Shown in pieces: positions 33,720 to 45,945 of a stretch of 64,000 nucleotides of DNA. The notes beneath the pieces were generated by a model that saw only the letters and a program-made list of their open reading frames with translations, made no database searches and was not told the DNA's origin. The DNA is taken from the NCBI GenBank assembly GCA_023014485.1, contig JAJOZX010012042.1, positions 62,001 through 126,000 on the forward strand, written 5' to 3'. Each line of letters begins with the position of its first letter. The stretch's first letter is position 1. This DNA comes from Bathynomus jamesi. Its lineage: Eukaryota > Arthropoda > Malacostraca > Isopoda > Cirolanidae. Both the position numbers and the translations under genes were made by a program.

Positions 33720-34063
33720 ACAGAATCGACTTTATCCGAATATCTTGTTGATTGCCCCGTCAAAGTTGTCCATGTTGGCTCTCTCACCCACGTTGAAACG
33801 ATTCCTTTAGGTATTTATGGTTTTCGCATATTTTGATGAAGTCATCATCTTCCTGTCCCTCCTCAGACGAAAACACTGATGATTTTGGACACATGAGCGA
33901 TGTGTTTTTCACGTATCTAACCTCTGTGTACAATCTATCCACTTTCTCCTCCTCATAAAATGCCTCCCATCCCCCACCCTCAAAAAGGAAAAGGAGAGAG
34001 TCGAAATCAAGGCCTCTAAAGCTCTTAAAAACTATGCCATTTTTGTTTTAAATTTTGAAAAGA
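33720..34063 (-). pseudogene. Gene X copy in unit 2, C-terminal remnant
   Basis: The minus strand shows the C-terminal end of gene X (RLYTEVRYVKNTSLMCPK-like, then DDFIKICENHKYLKESFQRG before a stop). The middle is deleted at about 33965, and only a short N-terminal remnant follows before the hAT-like insertion at 34072. Confidence 0.5.
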
Positions 34064-34071
34064 ATGTGTAG

Positions 34072-37000
34072 TAGGCCGGGTCGAAAAATTAAATTTGTGA
34101 ATTTCCACATGCCTGTGTCCAAGAAATTTGTAGATGCACTATAAAAGCTCAACAATGAATAAAAAAACTAAATTGATCAAGTTTTCGATGTTCCGCAAGT
34201 CCTCTGAAGATTGCAAGTAAAACGTAAAACATTACAAAAAACTTCAAAACTTTTAAAACTTTATTTAAATAGGTAAACTTTTGTAGTGTTTAGATTATTA
34301 AAGAGCCTATTTAGCAGATATATTAGGGATGCAACAGGTAATTAAGTATCTGTCCAGCTATAACAGTCGAATTTAACACCGACGCAACCTTAAGGATTTT
34401 CGAAAGAACGCACCGTTAGGCTTATTTTAGGTTTTATTGGAATACTAAATTAATTTACATTTACAGGTTATTAGGGCGAGGTCGAAAGTAATACATAAAA
34501 CAGCACCGAGAGAGAGAATTTGGTAATTTTCGATTTACATTAAACTGACAAGCTATACTTACAAAATTTTGAGAGCCCCAACAACCTGCGATCTTGCTTG
34601 AACCACCTCTAGAATTCAACTCCTCGCATGTAGGAACTTATGGTACCCTTGTAGAGGGTTTTCCCCCTACTTCTTCCCCCAATTCCCCCATACCCAACCG
34701 ACACTCCCACACCCATATATAAAACCGTTACAAATCTCTGAGAAGTTCCAAAACGACTATATAAAAACTATATTAAAAGTTTAATTCGAAATACTTAGCC
34801 ATTTCTCTCGGTGCCCTTTATTAAATTTATTACAAATCATTATAATTTCAATAAACAACCCAAAACATTCTCATCAAATACAATTTCAATCCAAACAATC
34901 ATAATTTGAACATTTATAAAAAACATTATAATCTTTAAGAAATATCATTATTAATCTTCTTAACTAGGCATTACTACACTTTATTAATTAATTATTTGGC
35001 AATTATGATTTTTTATTAAGATTTTCTTGTATTTTTTGTATTCTTGTTGCTATTAAGTTTTTCTTGACTGTGTTTCGTCCAGAATATATATAATTTATAT
35101 ATACAATTTTTCTTTTCAGAATTGATTATTTGAATAGTTAAATACGCGTTGTTACACTAACAAAGTGACTTCCCCAAATTATCCGAAATGGCTGAGGCCG
35201 TAAAAGTGAAAGCAACATTTGAAAAAATCATGAGTCTAGCTGTTTCCCTTTTTGGGAAAGCTGAGCTCAGTGGAAATCAACTTCCCCTATATGAAGAAGT
35301 TTTAAAAGAATATTTACAAACAAGATATCTCTTACTTATAGCTAGTGAGGGGAAAAAAAAGCCAAATGCTAATGATGTGGCAAGAATAGTTGCATCAAAG
35401 GTAAAAGAGATCTAGAAAAGTGCATCAATTCCAACAATATCAGAACAGCAGATATTAGCCAGAGTAAAGGATTGTCATGAAAAATCTAAAAATATGATGA
35501 AGGCTGGTAGAAAAAGGAAAGATTTTGAATCTAAACTGACCGCGTTCAAATCCAAAAATCAAAGGCTTTTTGATATTGCTGCCTGCAAATGCCATGATCT
35601 GTTTTCTTGCACTTGTGAAAAAGAGCTAAAAGTTCCTGCCATGGAAAGTCCTTTCCTAATTGACCAAAGAGGTGCACGAAAAATGGAATTAGGCAGTATT
35701 GATTTACAGACAACGCAGAAACTGCAAAGATCTGAGCGTAAAGAACAAGAAAGAGCACGATTTTCTAAAAACATTGAAGATGGAGATATCAGTAACCCAT
35801 CCACTACCAGGGAAGAGCCAATGGACTGGGATAACTTTCATACAATTCCTGATTCTGACACATCAACAGAGATACAGATTGAGAGCGTGATGATGAGGAT
35901 CACATTGAGGAAGGTATAAAGAAATCAGGTGAAGCACATAAGCTCACTCGCAAATTGCCTTCATTAGCAAAAACTTGTGACCGATTCGGAATATCAGACA
36001 GAGCTGGTGCAGCCGTTGCCTCTGCTGTTCTGGAAGATTTTGGTCTCATTACCTCTGAAGATTATCACAATGTTGTGGATAAGAATAAGGTGAGACGGCA
36101 GAGAAAGAAGATCAGAGAGGAGTTGAGTAAATCAAGTGAAGAAAGTATAGAAACATTGTATTTTGATGGAAGAAAGGACTTAACTAAAGCAAATATCTGT
36201 AAGGATGGGAGGTACTACAGTACAACAATTACTGAGGAACACATTACGCTTATAGTTGAACTAGAATCAAAATATCTTGGGCACTTCACTCCTGTGACTG
36301 GAAATTCAACTAACATTTCTAAGGGAGTGATAAGTTTCTTAACAGTAACAATATTAAGGTAGACAAGCTGAAGGTCATTGGATATGATGGAACCAATGTA
36401 AACACTGGCATACATAATGGAGTTATCAGGCAACTAGAGGTACACTACAATACTCTTTTTCATTAGTTCGTGTGTTTGCTGCATACCAATGATCTACCTC
36501 TCCGCCATTTGTTTAATTATTTGGATGGTAAAACCAAAGGACCAAAAGAAAAGCCCTTGCTGGAAATGTTGGCAAAAGTCTCACTGAGTGCGAAAACATG
36601 GCAGTTGTCAAGTTTGAAGCAATCAAATCAAGTATGCCTTCTATTCCGGGAGATCTCGATCTAAGCCAAGATCAAAGTATCTCATGGAAATTTGTAATGC
36701 AGTCATAGAAGGCCAATGTTCACAAAACCTTGAAACCGCAACCCAGTTCCTTTGAACCATGCAAGATGGCTTACAACAGCCAACAGGATAGTTAGACTTA
36801 TGTTGTGACCAAAAAGCCGTCAGAAACTTGAAAACTCTGATCGAATTCATTGTTCGCGTTTATGCCCCAACGTGGTTTAATATAAAGCGAAATCCTTACT
36901 ATTACCAGGGACCAAGGCACCTCTGGTTTATGATATCTAGTTCAAGATACCTATCTGATGAGCTTAAGGTAGTCATTGATCCTGTTATTGAAAGAGGGGC

Positions 37001-37763
37001 AAAATTTGCTCACCCAGAAACTTTATTGGTCTCGATGTTATTTGATGAAAGGCAAGTAATGAGAGAGTTAGCTTTTCGGCGCATTCTCTTACCCAGGGAA
37101 AGTGTGTCCTCGGGCATTAGAGAATTTAGACGGCCTAAAATTAATTTCTTGGCAAGAGACTGCACAGATTTAATTCGATTTTGAGACTACCCAAGACATG
37201 AACCACCTCTCACAAAAAGCTTGACAGACACGCAGTTAGAGCTTATCGTAAAGGGTGATGAAACTAACCCTCTATTGAGAAAGTACCCATGTCATTCACA
37301 AGCTGTGGAAAGACGTGTCAAACTTGTAAAAGAAGCATCAGCTTCTGTCTGTGGCCAGGAAAATAGAGATGGTTTTAGAAAGGCAAGAATTGCTTCAAGA
37401 TCAAACATGCCTACATTTGAGTCAAAATGCGAATACAATGTCAATAAGCTACATGTAAAAACTAATGGAAGGGAGATTGGGCTGGCATGGTGTGGAATTC
37501 GACCTACAGCCACCTTCTCGTGGTGAATTCCTGGTGATTTGCATTGAAAACTATCATGGCAAGTCAGCAAAGAGCTGTAGTTTACTATACGGAGTATCGG
37601 AAAAAATCACCAAAACTTTAAGTGACTTGTGGAACCTCAAAATATTTATATAAAAGCTTGAAACTTTGTCAGGATACTTCCTATGTAGGTACACAAACTT
37701 TCGTAATACAGGGTAAATTAAACTTCCCAAAATTTTTTTTTCAAGCAAAAACGACCTGGCGTA
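34072..37763 (+). mobile_element. hAT-like DNA transposon, 3.7 kb, exact 8-bp target duplication
   Basis: The flanks are ATGTGTAG at 34064-34071 and again at 37764-37771. The equivalent empty site in unit 3 reads tttgtagtgtgtaagg near 60330. The ends are TAGGCCGGGTCG and CGACCTGGCGTA, a 12-bp inverted repeat with two mismatches. The YARNG-like start and 8-bp duplication fit hAT. The left 1.1 kb before the ORF shows no coding sequence. Confidence 0.8.
35188..37653 (+). pseudogene. Transposase-like gene of the 34072 element, broken
   Basis: It starts at ATG 35188 (MAEAVKVKATFEKIMSL). A TAG at 35413 is in frame with 35494-35919 (Lys-rich; CKCHDLFSCTCEKE Cys motif). After a frameshift, 35955-36362 carries LAKTCDRFGISDRAGAAVAS. 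Next is KLKVIGYDGTNVNTG (an RNase H-fold strand with a candidate catalytic Asp), a TAG where Trp is expected, then FVCLLHTNDLPLRHLF. 36828-37184 includes FIVRVYAPTWFNIK and RYLSDELKVVIDPVIERGAKF. The pieces are collinear. Several stops and frameshifts make it dead. I think related repeated proteins exist in other arthropods, but cannot give a family name. Confidence 0.7.
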
Positions 37764-37879
37764 ATGTGTAGTGTGTAAGACGCATATATGTGTAGTGAGG
37801 AATAGAGGGAGAAGAGTGTGTTTGAGAGCATACTGGACTGTTCACAAGGTAGATGAGACACGGAATCAGCTAAAGAGGA

Positions 37880-38235
37880 CAGTAACAGGAAAAACGGGAG
37901 TACCTGTCTCCTGCCTAACGTCACTCCCGGAGTACTTCCCTGATCGATTGGTGTCTATAATCTCCTCCAACATGTTTACCATCTCGTCCATTAGTAATTG
38001 ATCTGTTGCAATGTTCTTTCCTTTAGTAGAGTCGACCAAGAAGCTGCCTAAATTTTATTTTGCCATATTTCTTGTTCATTGGAATTCGAAAACTTTACAA
38101 ACACCCTGATGAACATCAGGGATGGATGCATGTTGCAGAACAAGTGAAACTTGGGATATTGATCATCGAACCCGAAAAAATTGCAAACAATTTCCTCAAC
38201 CTTCAAACTGTGGGACGTTTGATCTTTCAATACAA
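37880..38235 (-). pseudogene. Gene X copy in unit 2, N-terminal exon-like block
   Basis: The minus strand matches 20505-20131: DQTSHSLKVEEIVCN, QYPKFHLFCNMHPSLMF, and NKI, with a frameshift before a part equivalent to AAFLVDSTKGKNIATDQ. It is separated from the C-terminal remnant by the 3.7-kb transposon. Confidence 0.5.
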
Positions 38236-38301
38236 AGCTTATATGTGAGTAAACTAATTCTAATGTTACTTCTCAAACTACTGTCGAAGAACACTTCAAA
38301 C

Positions 38302-38425
38302 CAGTGGTATTTAACCTGGGGATAACTACCCCTAGGCGGATAATTCACCTTTTTTCAGGGGGTAAAGAGCTGACGACATTCTGTAAAAAAAAAAGCCGAC
38401 TTTTGGTTCCACTAAAGTTTTGTTA
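38302..38425. mobile_element. Left half of the CAGTGGTATTTAACCT MITE (unit 2)
   Basis: It begins CAGTGGTATTTAACCTGGGG as in units 1 and 3, but the right half is deleted before CTAAACTCTTATCAG. Confidence 0.65.
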
Positions 38426-39028
38426 TTCTTTCCTAAACTCTTATCAGATATTCCAAAGAAGAGGAATTTCAAAGTACCTTCCTTTGAAAATTCTGTCCTT
38501 TATTTAAAACATGAGTATGGGCAGAGAATGCTTCAGATTATGAAACCGATGTTGCTTATAAACAAACTTAAAAGAAATTTTATCATAAAGTATACTCGTA
38601 ATAAAATGCGAACTTTGTGTTTCATTCATTTCAATATTCCATTCGTCATTTATACGACACCATGGTTGCCTTGGCTGTTTCTTATTTATAGCCATTCCTC
38701 ACGTTCTTTACAAAATACAATAGTTACCCAAGAACTTATAAAAGAAGTAAAGTACAAACATGACAAAAGTATAATTTAATAATGCACTAAATTAATGTAA
38801 TATCGTAATTATTATGTATTGCATAATGCTAATTTACAACTGTGTTTTAAAATTCTTGAGAGATACTAAAAAACGAGATGGCCCATCTAATTGGACATTT
38901 TATGTGAACATTTTCTCCGTGGTTGGTTCTTTTCGTAAGTCACTTGTTTCCTTAAATTCCTCCGATAACTTTCGAAGTGAGGTTGACTGAAGTGACGTTA
39001 GTGGAATAAGTAAACAACGAATTGCTTA

Positions 39029-39376
39029 TTGATTATTAAAGCTAAACCTAAAATAAAAATTGAATTCGCAGCACTAGCAAAGGACACATTCCTCTCAAAT
39101 TATGTGAGAGGTGTTACAAAAGTCGTGGTGTATCCGCAAAAGAAAACTGGAAAATCCGGTTTGTTAGTTGCAACGTTGTTCATATTTTTAGCATTACTTC
39201 AGATCATCGTTGCCTCAAGAATTTTCATTATATCCGAAGAAGTCAAATGTTGTATCGCAAGCGCTGCATTTGATGTGGCGTTGCGTTTGTTTGCTGATGT
39301 CGTTCGCTACGAGCGTCAGCTCAATAATTATAAAGTCGATGTCGATGGTCTGTACAGTTTCATTAATCTCAAGTGA
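39029..39376 (+). CDS. Short single-membrane-segment ORF, most intact of five copies
   Basis: An open frame of about 115 codons has no ATG start (it opens at ATT), so the true start or an upstream exon is unknown. A basic stretch (YPQKKTGKSG) precedes a hydrophobic segment, LLVATLFIFLALLQIIVAS. An amphipathic region follows (FDVALRLFADVVRYERQLNN) and ends GLYSFINLK. Copies in units 1 and 3 and two inverted copies (15567-16080, 17940-18300) are all broken. It lies near gene X and could be a membrane protein exon. No family is recognised. Confidence 0.35.
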   Translation: MIIKAKPKIKIEFAALAKDTFLSNYVRGVTKVVVYPQKKTGKSGLLVATLFIFLALLQIIVASRIFIISEEVKCCIASAAFDVALRLFADVVRYERQLNNYKVDVDGLYSFINLK

Positions 39377-39619
39377 ATAAGAGAAACTTTGGAAATTTCC
39401 GTGAACAGTGCTCAGATGTAGTTTGCCAAAAATTCTAAAATCTTGAAACATCCACTTTCCCCGACACCTTCCAACGAAAAAAAAAAACACGACTTCTTCA
39501 ACACTCCTTATCTTGTAAAAAATCAGAACAATATCCTTCGATATTTTCAAAGGACAATTTGTTAACTCTTCCCTTAAAATTCCATACTACTTTCAAAAGC
39601 ACAATTTTTTAGAGTTAGA

Positions 39620-39825
39620 CTCACTGTTAGTGATTCCCAAACGGTAGGCCGCGACCCCACGGATCGTAGTTTGTTTACCCCTTTAGTAGTGATTTGTGCG
39701 CGAAAAAACCCAAAAAAGTCGCTTCGTTAGTTTCTTTATCCCTTTAGGATGATAAGGGGTCGCGCCACCCTACCATTACGATTTACGACACGAGGGTCGT
39801 AGGGCAAATCTGGCTGAGAAACACG
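39620..39825. mobile_element. hAT-type MITE, 206 bp, perfect 8-bp target duplication
   Basis: It is flanked by GAGTTAGA at 39612-39619 and 39826-39833. The empty site is visible in the reverse complement at about 17803. The interior (GGCCGCGACCCCACGGATCG, GGGGTCGCGCCACC) is a diverged reverse copy of the element at 44741. Confidence 0.7.
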
Positions 39826-40935
39826 GAGTTAGAGTGTATGACGAACTCGCAAAACATGTCTGTCACTTAACAAAGGATAAGTGCGAATATAGTTCATTGC
39901 GATAACAATTATTATAATTACGAAATTAAAACAAGTTGGAGGGAAAAAAGCACAAAAAGTATGAAATAAGATGTATATTAAATAATATATTAAATAAATA
40001 TAATTTATATGCGATAATCCACGTTTCGCTTCATATTCCAATTGATCATATACTCAGATGGCAAAGATATGATGTATTTCTGGGTACCTGTGGGTAGAGA
40101 AGAAGGAGATTTTATGATTAGCACATAAAAAATGAACATGCAGTAGATTTACTTTAAGTAAAAAGAGTACAGTTACACAAAAAAGTTACATTTATTAGTT
40201 AAAGAAGTCCTATAAATGATCAATATTAGAGTGTACTTTTCACATAAATAAAACAAAAAATATTATTTCATTATGTTTTAAAAGCTATATTAACAAGTAC
40301 CTCTATGAGCAGAACAGTGTTTGGATCATTCTCGTAAAAGCTCTGTACGTAAATATTTATAGAGAGAAAAAATACTACGGTTGACTGTTTTATAAGAATC
40401 ACTGTTACTGAAAAAATACAGTATAATAACAGTGATGTGTGTTGAGGCATTTGTTGTAAATCTATGTACTGTAATTATTGATTATTGTTTCGAATAACGA
40501 TTACATTCAAAACAGTAAATTTCCGTGTAATTCCCATTGAAATTTATTAATTTAAGAAATTATAATAATTAATCTATATTAGAAATTGAGTAGCCCCAAT
40601 TTACTTTTCAAATTATGAACATATCGTAAACTTTTATCTCTCAGGTTTTATAGAAATTATTGTGGTAATAATTACTACCAATTACTACCAGTAACCAATA
40701 ATAACTACTAATGACGTTCGCGCAAACACAGTCCTCTTTACTCTTTATAACATTTATCGGTAAGAAAAATTACGACAATTCTTTGTCACGCAAATTAAAT
40801 TTGATCATTGCCGGGTTCGAGTTTGACGAACGGGACAAGTTTTCCCTATAAAACTTTGTTTTTTTAATTTTTGTGGGTTGTATCGTTATACATATATAGA
40901 GTATATATGTGTATATACTGTACATATACAGTATA

Positions 40936-41500
40936 CAGTTATACCCCGGTTTTCGTAAGAGTTATGGTCCTCAGACTCATTACGAATAGCGAAATTGCGA
41001 ATAACGAATAATTTTTTCCTATATAAATACATGTTTTATGGAGGGATACGTTCCGGTGGCCATTTTTCAGAAGGTAAGATGTTTGGATATGTTCCCATAC
41101 GATACATAAAAGCAAGTATAAGACACAAATACAGACCTGTATTAGCATAGTAAGTTATGAATAACATCAATAAAAGAATAAACATACCTATACTGTACTT
41201 TTATTTCCTCAAACTACCCCTGACTGGGGTCAAACCACCCCCGACTCGTACTGAAAGTTTCACCACCACTGCTCTCACCTTCACTAACGACTTTGTTCCT
41301 CACATCTCGCCATAAAGACCGTACCTTTTCGGTGCGTACGGGCATGCTGCGTTGCGTTTGGTAGCAGGCGGAATTGTGAATTATTTTTTCCCTTATCTTG
41401 CATTGCGAATAACGGAGCTGGGTTTGCGAATAGCGGAATTTGGTGTCAAAAAATATATTACGTATAAGCGAAGCTACGAATATCGAAGCTATGAATAACG

Positions 41501-41507
<7 letters not shown>
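40936..41507. mobile_element. Tigger/pogo-type non-autonomous element at the start of unit 3
   Basis: It starts after TA with CAGTTATACCCCGGTTTTCG. The far end reads GAATAACGGTGTATA in a (TA)n array. The minus strand retains KVRSLWRDVRNKVV and GGETFSTSRGWFD, reminiscent of the CENPB-type helix-turn-helix of Tigger transposases. It is otherwise non-coding. An inverted copy lies at 63507. Confidence 0.65.

Positions 41508-41595
<88 letters not shown>
41508..41595. repeat. (TA)n(TG)n microsatellite at the unit 2/3 junction
   Basis: TA then TG arrays, equivalent to 22911-22992. Confidence 0.9.
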
Positions 41596-41597
<2 letters not shown>

Positions 41598-41707
41598 AAT
41601 GGAAAGATAACTGCGCCAATTTAAATTACCTTTATTTTTTAAATCCACCCCATCCATGTCCTCCTCTTCCGTATCCTCTGCACCCATATCCTCTGTAGCC
41701 ACCATAT

Positions 41708-43480
41708 CTAGCCCAAACGTCCTCTCCAGCCGAAGGGGAAACGAAAGTATTCTTCGATAGGAAGAGAAATGTTGATGAATTAAAACGTTTCTTTCATGAC
41801 GATGGATTTTAAATTTAAATGTTTCAAATTTCGAAACGGTCACTTATTGTAATACCTTCAAAATATTTTAATATCTTCACTGTAAAAATTTACATGAATT
41901 GGTCTTTAAATATGTTTCACAGTAGTGAGACAAGTGAAATGACTCATTTGGAGGTAAAATCAAAGATGAAATATACTTAATTTATTGAAATTAAAATGTA
42001 AAAGCTTTCGATCAACTCCGTTACCTTCATCAAGGTCAGATGAAGAGAGTAGCATTTCAAAAAAAAGAAAATTAACTTATTATACAAATGAAGTGTTTAA
42101 TTTCCACTCTATACTTATTTGAAATACTTAAGAAACGTTACAGATATTTGAAATATCTAGTAAACATTTCAAAATAACTATTATTCATTTCAAAAACTAA
42201 GTTAAATATGAAATGTCGAGTAGACGTTTCATATATATAACGAAACGTCTAGTACCATTTAGATATTAGAAAGTAGATAGACGAAACTAATTTTGATGAT
42301 TCCACTGAAAAGGATGAAACTCATAAATAATCCTGACCCCACAACAGTACATTTGCAGCTTACCTTCACTCGAGTCGTCGGAGTCCGAGGAGGAGTCCGA
42401 ACTCGAGTAGTAACTGTCGGAGTCCGAACTCCAGTAGTACCTGTCGTCGGAGTCCGAGTCCGATTCGGAATAGTAGTCCGAGTCCAACGCTATAAAATTA
42501 CAACAGCAATTTACGTGTTAACTGAAAGTGACTGAAACTGACGTGTAATAGTATAAAAATTATGGGCTCCTATTAAATGTGTGTATGTATGTATGTATGT
42601 GTGTATGTATGTATGTATATATGTACGTACGTATGTATATATGCAGTGAAAACTGTTGTATTAAAATTTATAATGAGAATGGCGCGATTTGTCTGAATAA
42701 AATGAACTTTTTTGCAGTTTTTAACACTATTTATATAGGAATCAAGATCACCAGCAATGTGTGTAAGTATTTATAAAGCTTTATTTGTATCTTTATATGT
42801 ATCTTTATGTGTATCTTTACGTGTATGTTTAATGTGCATCTTTATGTGTATCTTTATGTGTATCTTTACTTGTATCTTTATGCATATTTATGTGGGTATC
42901 TTTAATGTAAATATAATCCTTATTTAGAGTAAAAAACGTTTTGCTCTTAAAGATCTAATCTCTCGATTAATGCTATCTTTTTTAACTTTTTTCCTTTGGT
43001 AAAATACTTTTGTATCAATACTTTGGTGTATCAATCGTTTTATAATAAATCTTTGTGGGAATGCAAGTCTCCAATAGTTAGATAATACAAACGAAAAAAA
43101 TTTTTTCCTCACGCTTTGAGAGCATTTAACAATGAATTTTAGCAATTTTAGCGATGAATTTTTAAATGTGTAGATTTAACTGTGTTTTGTTTATATAATA
43201 TAATAATGATAAATCATTTCCTTTTTCTAAATTATATTAAGTTTACACGTGTATAAGATAGTGAATGCATTGTCTATACATTACTCACGTGGAAATCTTC
43301 CTCTTCTGCCGCGTTGACCCATACTTCCTGCATTAAAAAAAATACTTAAAAAAACAAAGGACTACAAATTTAAATATTTCAAATTTCTCTCGAAAAGTAA
43401 TTGATTTTTTTATTTAAAAAATTTGGGGAAAGGTGTTGGTAGCAATTATATGTGCAGGATTGAGCCAAATGTCTCTTTCA

Positions 43481-43515
<35 letters not shown>

Positions 43516-45836
43516 TATTATTATTGAAAACTACGAAAAATAAATCACAGTGGAAAAAGTTCACAGAAATCCTTATACACGATTTGATTTAGTTTGAAGG
43601 GACATAGAAAAGTATTAATGACGATCAACCAACATAATATTATTTATTTTAGGCAAAAATTTTAAATAATTTATGTGTAATTTTTCTAAACTTCTCAAAT
43701 ACTAAAATATACTAAAGAACCGATCACCTGAAGATCATGGACCCCAGCCTTCTTTAGTCAGCCTTATAAGGCTAACTAACAAAGACTGGGGGCCCTGATC
43801 TTCAGGTGATCCTAAATAACTTTAGTATATTTTGTTTAATTAAGAGGATAAATCCATAAAAGTCTTCTTTCGTTATACAAAGAGCAGAAATGTGTCCCAT
43901 AGTTTAAGACTTTTCAGCGATAATTGTTCTTGATGTGTTACGAAGAATATGCGTTAAACTTTACAGAACAATTATCCATTTTAATAAAGGTCTACTGTAA
44001 GAGTACTAAAACGTGAACAGTAATTTTAATATTAAAATAAAGAAAAGTAATTTATAATGATAACAAAAATGCAATAAGAGGAGGGCGTATGGAGCGAAAG
44101 GTTATCGTGATTCCATGCATTTATATATATATAAATGGGGTTGTTTTACTTCTTTCGCGACATCAAGAATTTAAGATCTGAAACGTGCAGCAGTTCACTT
44201 CCACGAATTTTCCAAACATTCGAAAAATTTAGATTAATACAGAAATCTCAGACATATAATAAATGCAATAAAATAATTACAATTATCTTAACATTCATTG
44301 AATAAAAGGACTATGCTTTTTTCTAATTTTTTTTTGTTTGAAAGGGTAAAAATCAAAATTTTGAACGACTATTTTCCTGAATTATAAAAACTGTATTTGT
44401 TTATATTTTGTAGTACATATTTTGTTTGCCAGGCAAAGAAAACTAAGTTATTTGTGGACTGCTATATATATATATATATATATATTGATATTTTTATTTC
44501 AGAAACTGCATATTAATAACATACAAATAACTTAAGAAGAAGAAGAAGCATTTTTACCTGAGAAGACTGAAAGTAGAATGCAACCAACGATCAGGAGCTT
44601 AAACTGGAATAAAGATAGGAAAAAATATTAGAGAATTTACGAATAAATTTTTATATAAAATTTCTGATGGCATAATATCGTCATATTTTTAACGCTAAAT
44701 TGTCACTCATCTCATTTTAGTTACATCTCATTTCAGAGTCCAGTGTTTCCCAGCCTGATTTTCCCTACGACCGCCGTTTCAGGATCTTAGGCCGGCGCGA
44801 CCCCTATTCATCTTATAGGTGTACACAAATTCATGAAGCGGATTTTCTTTCCTTGTTTTGTACACAAATCACTACTACAGTGGTAAACAAACTACGACCC
44901 GCGGGTCGCAACCCACCGTTTGGGAAACACTGGGTTAGACCATTAGACGTCTATTTATCATTCATTTCTAACTCTTGACATGTTGTTCGGTCAAATTCGA
45001 TTAAACAAACTATAAATGAAGGTGTACAAATACTTAACCAAAACACAAAATTCTCAGACCAACTTCTATTTCTAACAATATTTAAAGTACTGGATCACGT
45101 GAAGATCAGGGCCCCCAGCCTTCTTTAGTTAGCCTTATAAGGCTAACGAACGAAGCTTGGGGGCCGTGATCTTCAGGTGATCCAAAGTAATCTAAAGTAC
45201 TTTATGTACTATTTACATCATTACTAATTTTAATATTTAATGTATATATATTAAGTAATTCATTTTTCATATTTAATTATAAGTTCCATTTTGTATTCAA
45301 AATTAACTTATTACTTTTTACTCATGATTTTTATAATTTATTTATAATTTATCATTTATATACTTATAATTTCTATTTCGTATTCAACTATAATTTTGTT
45401 TGTTTTTCCAGTAAATTAATATTTTTTACTGTTTATTTAAATACTTTATATAATTTAATCATATCATGAAGTGATATATTATCTTTAAATTAATTTGAGA
45501 GCCCGGTAAAGCCAAAATCTGAAAGTCCCAATTAAATAAAAACTAATATCAATAATTAAAGTTTTTGACTGACTCATCGATAAGCGACAATAGGTCCATC
45601 ACGCTTTCTGGCTATAACCTAAATGTTGCTGGAAATGGAATAGATATACAGTATATGGCTGAGATTCAAATTAAACGCGTGAACTTCTTTATTCTGAAAT
45701 AACCCGCAGGAAGAATATAAACATCTATGCCAAGTACTTTTCAGTACTTTCGAGTTTCAGGAAAATTGAAGAGGAGTTGAAATATACTCGAAAGTACTCA
45801 GAATGGATTTTTCATTTTTTCTTGCGAGTTATTTCA

Positions 45837-45883
<47 letters not shown>

Positions 45884-45885
45884 TA

Positions 45886-45945
<60 letters not shown>

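Noticed and set aside
41214..41843. 209-codon minus-strand ORF
   Set aside because: It joins a shifted frame of the gene C last exon, a microsatellite and a Tigger remnant. It is not one protein.
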